64,000 nucleotides of DNA from Rusavskia elegans (GCA_011316305.1 SAUG01000009.1:806001-870000), one strand, 5' to 3'; numbered from the stretch's first letter, positions 48,865 to 59,721 are shown. Made by a program: numbers and translations. Notes: generated from the sequence alone by a model not told the origin.

Positions 48865-50849
48865 CTACGCCCATCTCCCAAGAACGCTCATGGCCACCAG
48901 GCCTGATACGAGGGCAAACATACCCAATCCGGTTTGTACCGCGCCAGCATCCCTGAGGTCTCCATACAGCCAATCGAAACTCCACATCTGAATGAAGCCA
49001 GTCCAGAGCAGAATTCCGGCCGAGAAGGCATCAAGTGTGCCAATGGCGATGATGGTAGCCTTGTCGTTACCATTGAACGAGTCGAGCACTCCCAATCCGA
49101 TGGCCATGCCCATCGGTGTGATAAGCGCGAAGCCGCTGGCCATGAGCAGCTTATTCAGGAGACTGACAGTGCTGAGGTGCGAGATGCGCACGCCGAGGGC
49201 AAGCCCTTCGAACATTTGATGGAAGATGATCACAACGACAAGGATCTTGTAGAAGGAGTCGCCGGCTACTACGAGGGTCACACCAATGACTAGGACAGGT
49301 GTCAGCAAGGACTCTACCAGCGCTAGAGAGGGGTTCGGACACACTGGCTGAGTGAAAGATGATCCCCATTTCGAGTATCAGGACGCTCAGCGGATCATCC
49401 AACTTAGGCATACGATGGTTATGGTCTGTTGTTGGCACTTGGACCTGGCTGGATTTGTCCGACGTATCGCCATTCATAGACTCGGCATGTTGAGTACCTG
49501 ACTTCGACGCCACAGTTCTGGACCGGGCATCAGAAAGCCGGAAGCTGGAATATTGCAGCAGGAAGGTAAGAAAGGCGCCAGCAACGACGATAGCGGTTGC
49601 CGTGGCCTCATATTTCAGCTCGCCGAGGCACTCGTTGCCGAACATCAATTCTGCATGGGTCAGTAGCTACCGCGAAAAGCGTCAGTTTCCCTTTTGACAC
49701 GAATCCTGCTTGCGAGAGGGGAGTTCGACGTGGGCATCAAATGTGAATCCAAAGTCAACATCCGATACCACGATCAAATCAACTTACTACCCGACTTACA
49801 TGAATTAATGCAGTGGAGATGATGACACCAGTGCCAAACTGTTTTAGAACAGTGAAAATATACCCGCCGGGATGGACGTGTGCAAACCGGACCAAGAGAA
49901 TCGGCCCGAAGACAGCTATGATCATGTCAGTGCGTCGTACAGTCATACAATATCAGAGAGCTCGCACCAATGGAACTTGTGATCAGCATGACAAAGAGAG
50001 TGCCGATGCGGATGGGCATTTTATACGACCGGTCGACTTTATCGCACGCCGTGGCGGATGCTGCTGATCCCTTTTCGGATTCACCGGGTTCGAGACAGTG
50101 CCTTTATAAGGAAAGATGTCAGTAGATGTACGAAGAGCACCAGTAGCGATGACGAACTCGACCCCAGCGTGGAAATGGCAATTTCTGCCCCCAGGTGATG
50201 ATCCTTCGTTCTGCCCTTCAGAGGAGGCCCCTGTCTGGACTGCCGCTGCAGCTGTCTCACCGGCAAAGAGAGTTTCTTCACTATCGGGACCATAGCAAAA
50301 CCTGGCCGGATGTTATTAGTATGATGGGATACAGGTTTCTATGCAGGTGACCGATGCGTCGAACGTACAACTCCTCCCCGTGAGAATGACAGCCGGTGTA
50401 TTGGGCAGGCGGTGATGGTCCTATGGCCGACGCCGTTACAATGGCCATGACTTCCCCGCCGTCTCCTTTGATGCAGAATCTTCATACGGTCCAGTCAGCT
50501 GTCATGGCTATCGATACCTCGATTGGCGTAAGGCCTACTGAGCGGTTTCATGCATGTGACAGCTAGTGACGGCAGTCGTTTGGGCATCTGCAACAGCAGG
50601 AGCAGCCGTTGCTACCGACGGTGCTTCCGTAATGGACGAGGGCACTGCTGTCTCCTCACCATTTGGGAGGACGCAATATCTGGGGTTCAGCACAGTCAAT
50701 TCCAAGTCCCTTTCTATCACGGAACGCTTATTCTCTACACACCGGGTAGCTCCATGATTATGGCAGTCGGATAGTGAGGCAGACGTCTGCGCCCTGAGAC
50801 CATTGATTAAGAAAGCGACGACAAGGGCAGCTCCGGATCTGAGAAACAT
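48865..50849 (-). CDS. ZIP family zinc transporter with Cys/His-rich ectodomain
   Basis: Seven exons: 50539-50849, 50369-50479, 50141-50301, 49968-50060, 49800-49915, 49345-49666 and 48865-49289. They sum to 1,539 nt in one frame (512 residues). The third intron boundary is the least certain. The product should import Zn2+ (or Fe2+) across the plasma membrane. A signal peptide (MFLRSGAALVVAFLINGLRA) leads into an extracellular part with four Cys/His motifs: C29HNHG, C97HMH..F-C106, C134HSHGEELFC143YGP and C182HFH. Membrane helices follow (LFVMLITSSIAVFGPIL; FGTGVIISTALIHLLTHAE), then NECLGELKYEA, a His-containing cytoplasmic loop, MGIIFHSAIIGVTL and FHQMFEGLALGVRI, the signature metal-binding helices IV and V. 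The start is the ATG at 50849, just before the signal peptide. It is divergently arranged with the secreted repeat protein at 51801. Confidence 0.92.
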
Positions 50850-51800
50850 GTTGTTCTGCACAGGCAAAAGCGAACAACCAAGAAGCTGCAGAGAGACACC
50901 TGATGGTCTTGTACCGCTATCATACTACTATGGCTCTACTCCTGACAGTGTAGTCGATGACACCACACCGGTACACCGAGGTATCGATCACCCAGCTTTC
51001 CCATGTTTGTCTCTTTTCTCTAGCCCGACTTGGGCCACCAGCCGACTCTCCACACCACCCTGGATGACTCAAAAAAGGCCCGTCTATCTTGGCAGCGTGC
51101 TCTCCAGGCCTCTCTCGAAGCGAGACGGTGGTGACTCTGTTGGCTCTGGTGGCGTGAAATCTTGGCAGCGCACCTTGTTGGCACCGGAGATGCGTGGGGG
51201 ATGCAGCGGGATTCTCTCCATTGGTAAGGGATCAAGTACCGCTGTACCTTGGCAGCGTACCTTCTAGGCACCCTTGACACTCTCGTAGGCCCCATATCCA
51301 CCTCTATCGGCCTTGGCACGCCCGGAAATAGGCCCATCTGCCTTTTTGGGCAAGATGAGGTATGTAAACCCGCGGACAAGTACCAACAAATAACAACAAA
51401 ACAGACTTCGGTTGTCTCGTGCCCTAGCAGGCCGCCTGACTGCAATCTCAAGCGAGGCATCATGCAACATGCTGTCGGCCCGTATAGCAGCCGAAGGAGA
51501 TAGTAGTCCGTCCGCTTACCTCGAGACCTTCTCATCGCTTGCTCGCCAAGTCCTCCTTGTTCGTTTCTGACGGCTCCGAGAGACGGATCCAACATGCGCT
51601 CAGTTGCTTATGGACCACGTCGCCACATGGTACCTGCATGAAGCTTCGACTAGTTCAAGGGGGCGCGTCCGGCCACCAGCTCCCCATAAAGAGAGAGCGT
51701 TCCCTTGCTCTGTGCTCGTTGCACCTTGACACTTCCGATTCCTGGCTCCAAGTCTGAACGATTGACCATTCATCCACTCTTTTTGTACAACTATATCAAC
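50850..51800. promoter_or_regulatory. shared 951-bp divergent promoter region
   Basis: This lies between the start codons of the ZIP gene (-) and the secreted repeat protein (+). No convincing gene is inside. It holds three direct copies of CTTGGCAGCG (51088-51097, 51161-51170, 51248-51257) and ACCTTG (reverse complement CAAGGT) at 51172-51177, 51246-51251 and 51723-51728, with one further ACCTT at 51259. CAAGGT has been described as the core recognised by the Aspergillus zinc regulator ZafA. Co-regulation of both genes by zinc is therefore an inference. TATA-like CTATATCAAC directly precedes the ATG at 51801. Confidence 0.6.
51086..51263 (+). repeat. three promoter direct repeats (CTTGGCAGCG)
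   Basis: Copies at 51086 (ATCTTGGCAGCGTGCT), 51159 (ATCTTGGCAGCGCACC) and 51246 (ACCTTGGCAGCGTACC) are spaced 73 and 87 bases. The last two continue into ACCTT. Conservation of 10-14 bases in three copies in an otherwise unique intergenic region points to protein-binding sites or to a decayed local duplication. Confidence 0.65.
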
Positions 51801-52521
51801 ATGAAGCTCAACGCCGTCACTTTCCTCCTTTCAACCACTTTCGCTACCCTCGTCTTGACTCAGAGCGCAGAGGATCCTGGACCTAGCCCCACAGCATCGG
51901 TCGGCTGCGAGCCCCATGGCGACCACTGGTAGGACCGCGCTTCATCCATAAGAGTATCGCGGCGTACCTTTCGAGCCCACAAGCTAACAGCCGCCTTCCA
52001 GGCACTGCGATGGACCAAGAGCAGCGGGTGTAGCCACGACTACTTCCGTCACTGCTGCTGCCGCGTCTCAAGACGAGGAGACTGCGACCCCTTCGTTTCC
52101 CCCTCCCACCGAATCTGTCGGTTGCGAAGCTCACGGTGATCACTACGATTGCGCCGGTCCCGTAAACGGCGCCGCCACTGCCACCACAATTGCCACATCT
52201 ACAACAGCCGCAGCAGGAGAAAAAGCCGAAGAGCACGACCATGCCCATGAAGGCGAGACGCCCGCTTTTCCCGCTCCGACCGAGTCTGTCGGCTGCGAAG
52301 CCCACGGCGACCACTATCATTGTGCTGGCCCTGCTTCGGCTGCACAAGCTACTGCACCTCCTACAGCAAGCGGAGCCGTCGGCGGTACCAATGAGACTTC
52401 AGCCGGTACCAACGGGACATCAGTCGTACCGTTCGAGGGCGCTGCCAGCAACTCTCGAGTTATGCCAGCGGTGGCGATGACTGGGCTGCTTGGTGTCATG
52501 GCCCTTGTCTTGTTTCTTTAA
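51801..52521 (+). CDS. small secreted Cys/His repeat protein, probably GPI-anchored
   Basis: Ex exons 51801-51928 and 52002-52521, with a 73-nt intron (GTAGGA..GCTAAC..CCAG) splitting the Trp codon of the first repeat; 215 residues. The signal peptide is about residues 1-21. Three repeats SVGCExHGDH(W/Y)xCxGP start at residues 33, 81 and 138, with Cys/His at 36/39/42/45, 84/87/90/93 and 141/144/147/150. They are separated by Thr/Ala/Pro-rich linkers; a His/Glu-rich EEHDHAHEGE lies at 119-128. The C-terminus has N-glycosylation sites (NET, NGT), a small-residue stretch and a hydrophobic tail, as in GPI-anchored proteins. The C-x2-HGDH-x2-C pattern suggests metal binding, most simply Zn2+. I know no named family for it. 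Its neighbour, the divergent ZIP transporter, carries the same motif in its ectodomain, which supports a role in zinc capture at the cell surface (inference). Confidence 0.85.
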
Positions 52522-52996
52522 GGGGGGCTGGGTATAACCACCTTAAATTGCACACATCAATCTTGACGTTGCTTTACCGAGACTGTGGGGGAATCTGTGA
52601 TGTACATAAGTTAACCTTGAGGTAGAAGCCCAATATATAATTTCGTCCTTGACTCTGAAACTATCTAACGGTAACTGCTGTTTGATTGAACGTATGCTGG
52701 TCCGAGTACACGCAGCATATCCTCAGGATGCAGGTTTTCCTGGTATGAAACTGATGGCCACCGTGAGAAGACGGATAACAAATTTTAGCCAGACCATCGC
52801 GCTTCAAGATGGTGTTTTGCTGGGCCCACGTGTCGACGTTCAGGGGCGATCAAGCCGGACGTCATCGTGCAGAACACGAGTGGACCCTGAGTGCCAAGAA
52901 ATCGATTTCCCCAGACCAAACTTTCTTCCAACCTCACTGCTGCTTCTCTCCCCAGCCCATCGCCAATACTATTCACTTTCCCCATCAAGGCTCAGC

Positions 52997-54968
52997 ATGC
53001 CTGAAGTGGCTCAACAAAGACAAGGCGGCACTGAGGCTGCACCAGCTAACAACCGTATCCAGCAAGCCATTCAAGCAATCGGCATCTTCTTCCTTGTCCA
53101 ATTCGTTGTCGGTCAATTTCTCGGAAACAACAACAAAAGCTCCACTTCATCAAAGAGTCCCGCCGTCCCTGCCTTCACCGATCGACCAGCTGGAGCTGAA
53201 ATTTCCGACCACAGCTCTATCCCTCAAACCATCGCCCCGATATGGCCCATGAACAGCTCTCTCGATCTCAGCATCTACGTTAGCCCCTCACTGGTTATGC
53301 CTCGTTTGAAATCCGTCGACAAAGACAGTCTCGTTCTAGAAGAGAAGGCCTTCACACTTGGTGATTGGAAAGAGAATCGCCAGATCGATACGTCATTCAA
53401 AGTACCCAAGGAAGTCCAGAACAACGGTACACTGTGGGCTCATTTCTATGTCTCCCTCCATGGTCACCCTCTAGACCCTGCAGCCAAGGGGTACGATGTC
53501 ACAAATGCCTACCATTTCTTTCATCCTCTGAACCACGTCATTCCAAAGAAGAAGGTTGCCAAAACGCGGAAGCTCGTCGGTTCCTCAGACATCGAGGTCG
53601 AGGAGGAAGACAAGCCGGAAGTCTCAGGTCCAACATGGTCATCATATTACCACCCAAACTTCACAATGTCCTTCATCCCAGATTCTGGCACCCAGAACTA
53701 TGTCAACATGCATCCAGCCATCCGCCAGTATGTTCATCTGGAATCATCTGGAGCCCGTGATGCATCAGGGCAGAATGCATGGTACTACCCAATCCTTTTC
53801 GTCAACACCTTCTGGCAATTGCGAGATCATATGACCGAACTGAACTCCACCGTCAAAGAATTGCCCCTGCACATCAACCTGAACAACCTTGCCAATTGGA
53901 AGTTTAGTCTGTACTCAAGTATCGGCGAGGGCGCCAAACAAAGCCAGAAGCAGGCAGCGAGTGGGGGTCCCATGCCAGCGGGCGGCGATGGCAGTGAATT
54001 TGAGGCCTTCAAGAGTATCCTCCTAGATACGAACGTCTACCTCTTGGCGACCACAGCAATTGTCACAGTCCTCCATATGGTCTTCGAAGGACTTGCTTTC
54101 AAGAGCGATATCTCTCATTGGCGCAACAAAAAGGACAATGTCGGTATTTCTTTCCGGACAATACTTGCCAATGTCTTCATGCAGACCGTAATCTTTCTAT
54201 ACCTGATGGACAACAGTGACGGAACGTCGTGGATGATTTTGTTCGGCCAAGGCATGGGTATTCTCCTGGAAGCTTGGAAGATCACCAAGACGGTCGATGT
54301 TCGTATTCGAGAAGCTTCGCCCGATTCTTGGCTGCCATACAAGGTGACCTTTGAGGACAAACATAAGCTCTCCGAGACCGAAGAAAAGACCAAAGAGTAC
54401 GATCAGATTGCATTCAGGTATCTCTACATGGTTGCCGTCCCTCTCCTGGGCGCATATGCCGTGTACAGCCTTCTGTACGAGACCCACAAGAGTTGGTATA
54501 GTTTCGTCATTACCACGCTCGTGGGTAGCGTGTATGCGTACGGCTTTCTGATGATGGTACCAAGTCTGTACATCAACTATCGCCTGAAGGTCAGCAAACC
54601 AAACTTCCCTGCAATTTGGTTTTATTGTATTGACGGCAAAACAGAGTGTGGCACATATGCCGGCGAAAGCCATGACCTACAAATTCCTAAATACTTTCAT
54701 TGATGACCTATTTGCGTTTACAATCAAGATGCCGACCCTTCACCGGCTGGCAACATTGCGAGATGACGTCATTTTCTTTGTTTACATATATCAAGCGTGG
54801 GCGTACAAAGTGGATTACACAAGAGTCAACGAATTCGGCCAGGGAGGCGACGACGAGCCTGTGGAAGAAAAGCTTGCGAACAAGCCTCTATCAACTGCAC
54901 CTGATGGGGAGGTTGCCGCGACTAAGGTGACTGGATCCGAGACTTCAGCAGCGAAGAAGAGGAAATAG
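52997..54968 (+). CDS. CLPTM1 family multi-pass membrane protein
   Basis: Exons 52997-54589 and 54645-54968; the 55-nt intron rejoins the conserved YRLK/SVAHMP segment, giving 638 residues. The start at 52997 (MPEVAQQRQ) gives a normal N-terminus; the frame is open further upstream but without family features. Visible features: an N-terminal membrane segment (IGIFFLVQFVVGQFL), a luminal domain (YVSLHGHP, SYYHPNFTMSF), then C-terminal membrane helices with the conserved blocks MVFEGLAFKSDI, LYLMDNSDGTSWMI, QGMGILLEAWKI, FLMMVPSLYINY and KFLNTFIDDLFAF, and a Lys-rich end AAKKRK, possibly an ER-retention-type signal. CLPTM1/CLPTM1L proteins reside in the ER; the mammalian relatives act in receptor trafficking and lipid scrambling. 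The role in fungi is not established. Confidence 0.93.
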
Positions 54969-55574
54969 ACCATTCCTTCATCTGCTTAGCATGCTCGTTC
55001 CTTCTGCCCGCAGGCTCATTACGTCAGATCAATTCATGTTACAGGTCTATCGCAATATGGCACCTGCAGCAGCTGGTGCCTCGATAAAGAATATCGTTCA
55101 GTTCTGACGTCATTTTGTAGCTGTTTACATACAAGTGGCTCTGGACGCAAGCACCGCCATTGGTTGATAGGGCCAAGCGGACACCTAGTAGACGAGGAGA
55201 TATTGGTGGCCGACCCCTGCGATATCCCAGTCCAAAATTCTCTGTCCACCACACATTTGATCTCTCCAAGGAGCGACGCAGGTGCTTTGGGCGTTCGATC
55301 CTTTGCTCGGTTACAAAAGCGTGGTTGCCGCATTTTACTTTTCTCTCCTTTCATCGCTCCTGCCGCGTGTCGGAGTTTTCATACGCCTGCATTCACATTA
55401 CGATCTACAAAGCAGCATGTTTGCTATTACAAAGCATTTCTTTCTGGAAAAGCTATTGATCGAGCATGGTCCTCCAACATTGATTAACCTCTCCCATCCC
55501 AAGTCTACAATCTCACTATCTTGCATCTCTTTGGCTGGCATCCTTTCATTGCATATCCTATCGATAGGAAAAGA
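54969..55574. other. intergenic region with CRE-like site
   Basis: No gene is supported; the short frames here lack recognisable features. It contains the 3' end of the CLPTM1 gene and the promoter of the next gene, with a perfect TGACGTCA at 55105-55112. Confidence 0.5.
55105..55112. promoter_or_regulatory. CRE/ATF-type palindrome TGACGTCA
   Basis: A perfect 8-bp palindrome about 460 bases upstream of the ATG at 55575. This is the consensus of bZIP factors of the ATF/CREB type. A single site of this length can occur by chance. Confidence 0.35.
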
Positions 55575-57422
55575 ATGTCTCCCTTCATATCAGATCAGGA
55601 CCCGCCCAACGAGAGGGATGAATCACAAGACGCAAGAGACGCAGAGTGGGAAAAGCTCTTGGCCTCGATTCCGCCCTCACTTAAACTGGTGCTGCCCACG
55701 ACTCCCACGAAGAAGAACGACGAATCAGAAAGTGCGCGTAGGAACGACATTGAGTCGGCCCAGGCCCCAGCTACTGATTCTTCGTCCACATTGGCTGAAC
55801 CCACAATTACTTCTTCGGAGGATGATTCGAAGAACCCGCCCGGGAAACAGAAAACTCTCAAACATCGCATGCAAAGACTCCTCTCCACAGCCAGCGTCCG
55901 GCCCTTCTGCGGCGACCCACGCCGCCTTTCATCCGCCCGCAGGCGCAAAGAAGTCACGTTCCCTCCCTCCCCCAAAACCTCCCCCAAAGAACAACTCGCC
56001 CTTCTCACGCTCCAATACCAGTTCATGCAATTTGACACCATAGCCATGCGCGCCCGCGTCGAGACAATGCAAGTCGTCGTCAAGATATACCGAGCTCTAG
56101 TCATCCACCACTATGGGCTGTGCACTTTCTACGAACATAATGCCAAAGAGAAGCACATGGCAGAGATTGAAAGACAGAAGGCAAAGATCCGTAAGCTTGC
56201 TGGCTCGCAACGGATACTGCAGATTATACATTTTGATCAACATGCCGATGAAATGAAGGGGAAGAGGGACGCGATCGCTGGGACTTATATATCTCATCGC
56301 CGCTCTACTGCCACATCTGCCAACTACGGGAAGGAGGGCGTGAATCATGTCGAACAAGTCCTTCACTCCGTCCCCCAATTCTCCGCCCTGGTTTCTGAGT
56401 CCTCTATGTCTTGTACCTCTTCCTCCAGCACACTATCCGCCAAAAACAAGGAGCAGAGACTGGACGGTTTCAAACAACTCCTTGAATCCACCACCCACCA
56501 CTCGACCCTTAAAGAGAACAACGCCAACAGCTCGCGCCATGCGATCCGCCGCAACAAAAAACTCTTGCACGAGGGTCTCAAACTGCAGAATATGTTGACC
56601 TACGAACGTGAGCTAGCGCACGCTTTCTTCAATGCGGTCAAGTTGCGGGATAGAGCCAAGCAGCGGTTGAAAGATTTGATGTATACGGCAAACTTGATGC
56701 TAGACCAATGTGCTGCACGGTTCATGTATCTCAAGCACTACAAGAAGATCGTGGAGCGTCTGAACAAGAAGGGTAATAGGGAAAAACACGGGGAAGGGGA
56801 CGAGAAAGTCAAGCGCCGCACAGCAATCGATGAGTTGGTGGCGTCGTTCGATGCGCGGAGAAAGGAGATTTTTAGGGTTTTTTGGATGGAGACGCTGGAT
56901 TTGGGGAAGATGGATAAGAAACGTCTGATTAAGAAAGTGGTGTTGGAGAATAGGAGATGGCCGGTTGGAGGGGAGGCGGAGATTCCGTTTGAGGCGAGGG
57001 TGGCGAGATTGAGGGAGATTTTGGAGATGGTGAGGGAGGAGAGTGGTGGTGGGGCGGGGGTGCACCGGGCTGGACAGTTGATGGGTTCGAAGGTTTTGGC
57101 GGAGGCAGTGGAGAGGTGTGATAAGGATTGGAGGAGAGAGTTGAGGGGGAAGGGGAAGGAATTACTGGAAGGTATTGGTGGTGATGATGACGGTGGTGAA
57201 TGGGAAGAGGTGGAGGAGGAGAAAGAGGAGGAGGGGGAAGAGACGGAGATGGAGGAGGAGGAGGAGCAAGAGGAGGAGGAAGAGGAGGAGGAAGAGGAGG
57301 AGGAAGAGGAGGAGACAGAGATGGCGGATGCAGAAGAGAAGGCGAAAGGGAAAGAGAATGAACATCCCAAGATTGATCGCCCCGAGGGCAGGGCCAAGGA
57401 GAACGGGAAACCAAGGGCGTAA
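55575..57422 (+). CDS. hypothetical charged protein with poly-Glu tail
   Basis: Single exon of 615 residues from the ATG at 55575 (MSPFISDQ); an in-frame ATG at 55521 would add 18 residues. No family is recognised. Residues 1-100 are polar and probably disordered; then follow a basic patch (RRLSSARRRKEVTF), a helical region with LQYQFMQFDTIAMRARVETMQ and YEHNAKEKHMAEIERQK, a Ser-rich insert, and a second helical part (RNKKLLHEGLKLQNM, ERELAHAFFNAVKLRDRAKQ, LDQCAARFMYLKHYKKIVERL), likely coiled coil. About residues 540-595 are almost only Glu, from GAG/GAA codon runs at 57200-57330, which may vary in length between strains. A structural or scaffold role is possible, but this is a guess. Confidence 0.78.
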   Translation: MSPFISDQDPPNERDESQDARDAEWEKLLASIPPSLKLVLPTTPTKKNDESESARRNDIESAQAPATDSSSTLAEPTITSSEDDSKNPPGKQKTLKHRMQRLLSTASVRPFCGDPRRLSSARRRKEVTFPPSPKTSPKEQLALLTLQYQFMQFDTIAMRARVETMQVVVKIYRALVIHHYGLCTFYEHNAKEKHMAEIERQKAKIRKLAGSQRILQIIHFDQHADEMKGKRDAIAGTYISHRRSTATSANYGKEGVNHVEQVLHSVPQFSALVSESSMSCTSSSSTLSAKNKEQRLDGFKQLLESTTHHSTLKENNANSSRHAIRRNKKLLHEGLKLQNMLTYERELAHAFFNAVKLRDRAKQRLKDLMYTANLMLDQCAARFMYLKHYKKIVERLNKKGNREKHGEGDEKVKRRTAIDELVASFDARRKEIFRVFWMETLDLGKMDKKRLIKKVVLENRRWPVGGEAEIPFEARVARLREILEMVREESGGGAGVHRAGQLMGSKVLAEAVERCDKDWRRELRGKGKELLEGIGGDDDGGEWEEVEEEKEEEGEETEMEEEEEQEEEEEEEEEEEEEEETEMADAEEKAKGKENEHPKIDRPEGRAKENGKPRA

Positions 57423-57713
57423 ACCGTGATTCATGGCGTTAAGTTGGACGATAAACAACATTATCATTATTTTAGACTAGGCATAGCACCTAAGCTTTCA
57501 ATTGTCTTCCACCGTTCTTCCCCATCTCGTACCCATTGTCCCATCCCTATGTATCCAAAAATTGCAACCTTGTCCACTCCCACGACAGCCAGAGTACAAT
57601 ATAGTAGGCTAGTAACCCGGATACCTCGACTGCAGACCAGACTTTTCGGCAGATTCCATAAAATTGCACAAGTTGACGATGAATTATAAGAGACGGAGAA
57701 TTTTTTGTATCTC

Positions 57714-57715
<2 letters not shown>

Positions 57716-57747
<32 letters not shown>
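57716..57747. repeat. homopolymer tract, 32 T
   Basis: Thirty-two consecutive T, about 300 bases after the stop codon of the upstream gene. The exact length is likely variable and error-prone in sequencing. Confidence 0.9.
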
Positions 57748-57750
<3 letters not shown>

Positions 57751-59130
57751 CTTGTTCTGGGTGCTCTTTGCTTGGGTGGGAGCTAAGGTGACACATCAGG
57801 TGGTGGGTCATTGAGTATTTCCACCTCATCCTGCTAGGCTTGGACGAATATAAGAAGATAGTCCCTCGAAGGGGGTGAAAACACTATATAGGTTTTGCAT
57901 CACTGTAGCGTTCGACACGGAACCCCCCAAGAGAAACAATGAAGTCGCTACCAGATATGTTGTAGATATGTGGGAATAGGGTTTCTAATCTCTTCTTCAG
58001 ATAATGCCGATGATTGAATGATATGAGGACGATTTTACCCCTATTTTTATATCCTCGCTTTAGTGGGGCATCAGGTGGCTTTTTAGAGAGGCTGTGGTTC
58101 AGGAGTTGAGGGAAGAATGTCGAATAATAGAAGGACAGGGATGATATAGCTGAGGTAGTTTTGGTATGAGATGGAGAATTAGACTACAGTTTATGTTTTC
58201 TGCCGCGTATATTCGAGGCGGATATGCAGCAGGAAGAAGTATTGTTTTTAATAAAAGTAGAAAAAGGAGGAAAAGAAGAAGAATCAAGCTCCTTGAAGAG
58301 ATAAAAAAAACAAGATATACACAAGCCAAAGAAAGCGAAAGCAAAAGTCATGGGAGATGATACAACCCAGCCGCGAGTAAAGCGGTGATCAGGACAAGAG
58401 ACAATAGAAATAAAACCTCAAGTTCCTCAATTCACGGCATCTGAATTTCTGCACTGAAGAAACACATTTTTTCAACACCGGTCTGAATTTCGATGGAAGA
58501 AAGAAAATCAATATAAAGCAGCATTTGGCAATGATGTTTGTCCAACTGGCTATAGCAGTTCTTCGCCTTCGGCTAAGCCGGCTTAGCTGGGTACATACCT
58601 TTTCCCGTTCCCGACGGAGTGCTTGATGGAAAATGGAAATTATGGATAGGCACCCCGTGTAGGCGCCTTGGTGCGGGATCATTTCATGCTGATTGAGGGA
58701 CCTCACCTCTTCGGGTCTGATGCATGAAAGTGGGCATGAGACAATGTGGTTGTTACTGTTGTAGTTGGTATGGGTCGTTATACCACGCTTTGTTTTGGCG
58801 TATGACTCGGTATTCTTTGTCAGTATATCAGGATGCGGATGGAGCAAGGCGCCAATGTTGTATTTTGAGCGTCGTGAGTATGTGATGTTGAAATAGCATA
58901 GCAGGTGTTACGTTAGTTGGATTCTGGCGTTGATGGCTCCACCCATCGATCAGTCGGATCACGAAATATTCGTCCGGGTAGGATGCGATTGGTTTGCCTT
59001 TTGTTGTTACGCTTGCTGGTTGGGATATCGATTCAGGGGCTGTTTCCTCCTAGTCCACCCAGATTCTGCATTGGAGAATTCCAAAGCTGCTTTTTAGAGC
59101 CGTGATAGATGAGGACTGGTATCGTTAATG

Positions 59131-59154
59131 CTTTTCTTTTCTTTTCTTTTCTTT
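59131..59154. repeat. (CTTTT)n microsatellite
   Basis: Four full CTTTT units and a partial one in the intergenic region. Confidence 0.85.
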
Positions 59155-59385
59155 GGATGCTGGGGGCGAGGGCGGATGTATATGACCACGAACAAACTTT
59201 TGTCATGAAGTTGGTTCCTCTGCCGCTTGAAATTATATGTTGGATGTTTTTGTGAAGCGGTACAAGAGGGGTCGAGTATTAAAAAGGATGGATAGCATGG
59301 TAAGAGGTGGATTTGCCAGATGATGGAAGGGCTGATTTGGACAAGAGGGAAGAAGGGATGTTGCACTGCGATTTCTGTTGCCAAG

Positions 59386-59721
59386 TTATTTTTTTTTCAG
59401 CCGAATAAGGACAATGATGAGAACGGCGAGTGGCATCCAGTCTAATATCGAATGGAGAAACGGGAGTGCGAAGGCAACAGGCATGGTGTTGGCCTTGCAC
59501 CTGTAAGTTCGAACGGCTTTACCGAGTTCGATGAGACTTGGACCGGGACTATGTGGTTTGCAGGCAATAGTAATGAAGAACAAAGCAAGCAAGGTGTAGG
59601 CCAGAATGATGAGGAAGAATACACGGTGAACCCAAGTACAGATACTTGAGGTCAGGCCGGTAAGGCGGATGTTGAAGAAGATAATGGAGAATTTAGCAAA
59701 GGCGGAGGCTATATAGACCAT
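59386..59721 (-). pseudogene. fragment of a fungal rhodopsin-like membrane protein
   Basis: About 110 codons on the minus strand read as three membrane helices: FAKFSIIFFNIRL, VHRVFFLIILAYTLLALFFITIACKP and HSILDWMPLAVLIIVLIRL. The helix-loop-helix pattern with a Cys after the second helix and D(W/I) in the third is that of the fungal rhodopsin-like integral membrane family (usually about 350-400 residues). The N-terminal helices and the C-terminus are missing; the frame ends in an A-run (LKKK stop). Directly upstream lies a fragment of another gene on the other strand, so this is probably a truncated remnant. Confidence 0.5.

Larger units (their letters stand above)
57423..59385. other. long intergenic region, no gene supported
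   Basis: About 1.96 kb with normal composition and only short, featureless frames on both strands. It contains a run of 32 T at 57716-57747 and a (CTTTT)n microsatellite at 59131-59154. A non-coding RNA or untranslated regions could lie here, but nothing in the sequence proves it. Confidence 0.5.

Noticed and set aside
52649..52996. N-terminal extension of the CLPTM1-family protein
   Set aside because: The frame is open, but the sequence lacks family similarity, and the ATG at 52997 gives a typical N-terminus just before the first membrane segment.
56738..57467. Minus-strand Ser-, Pro- or Leu-rich frames opposite the poly-Glu region
   Set aside because: These are the complement of GAG/GAA repeats; low-complexity shadows.
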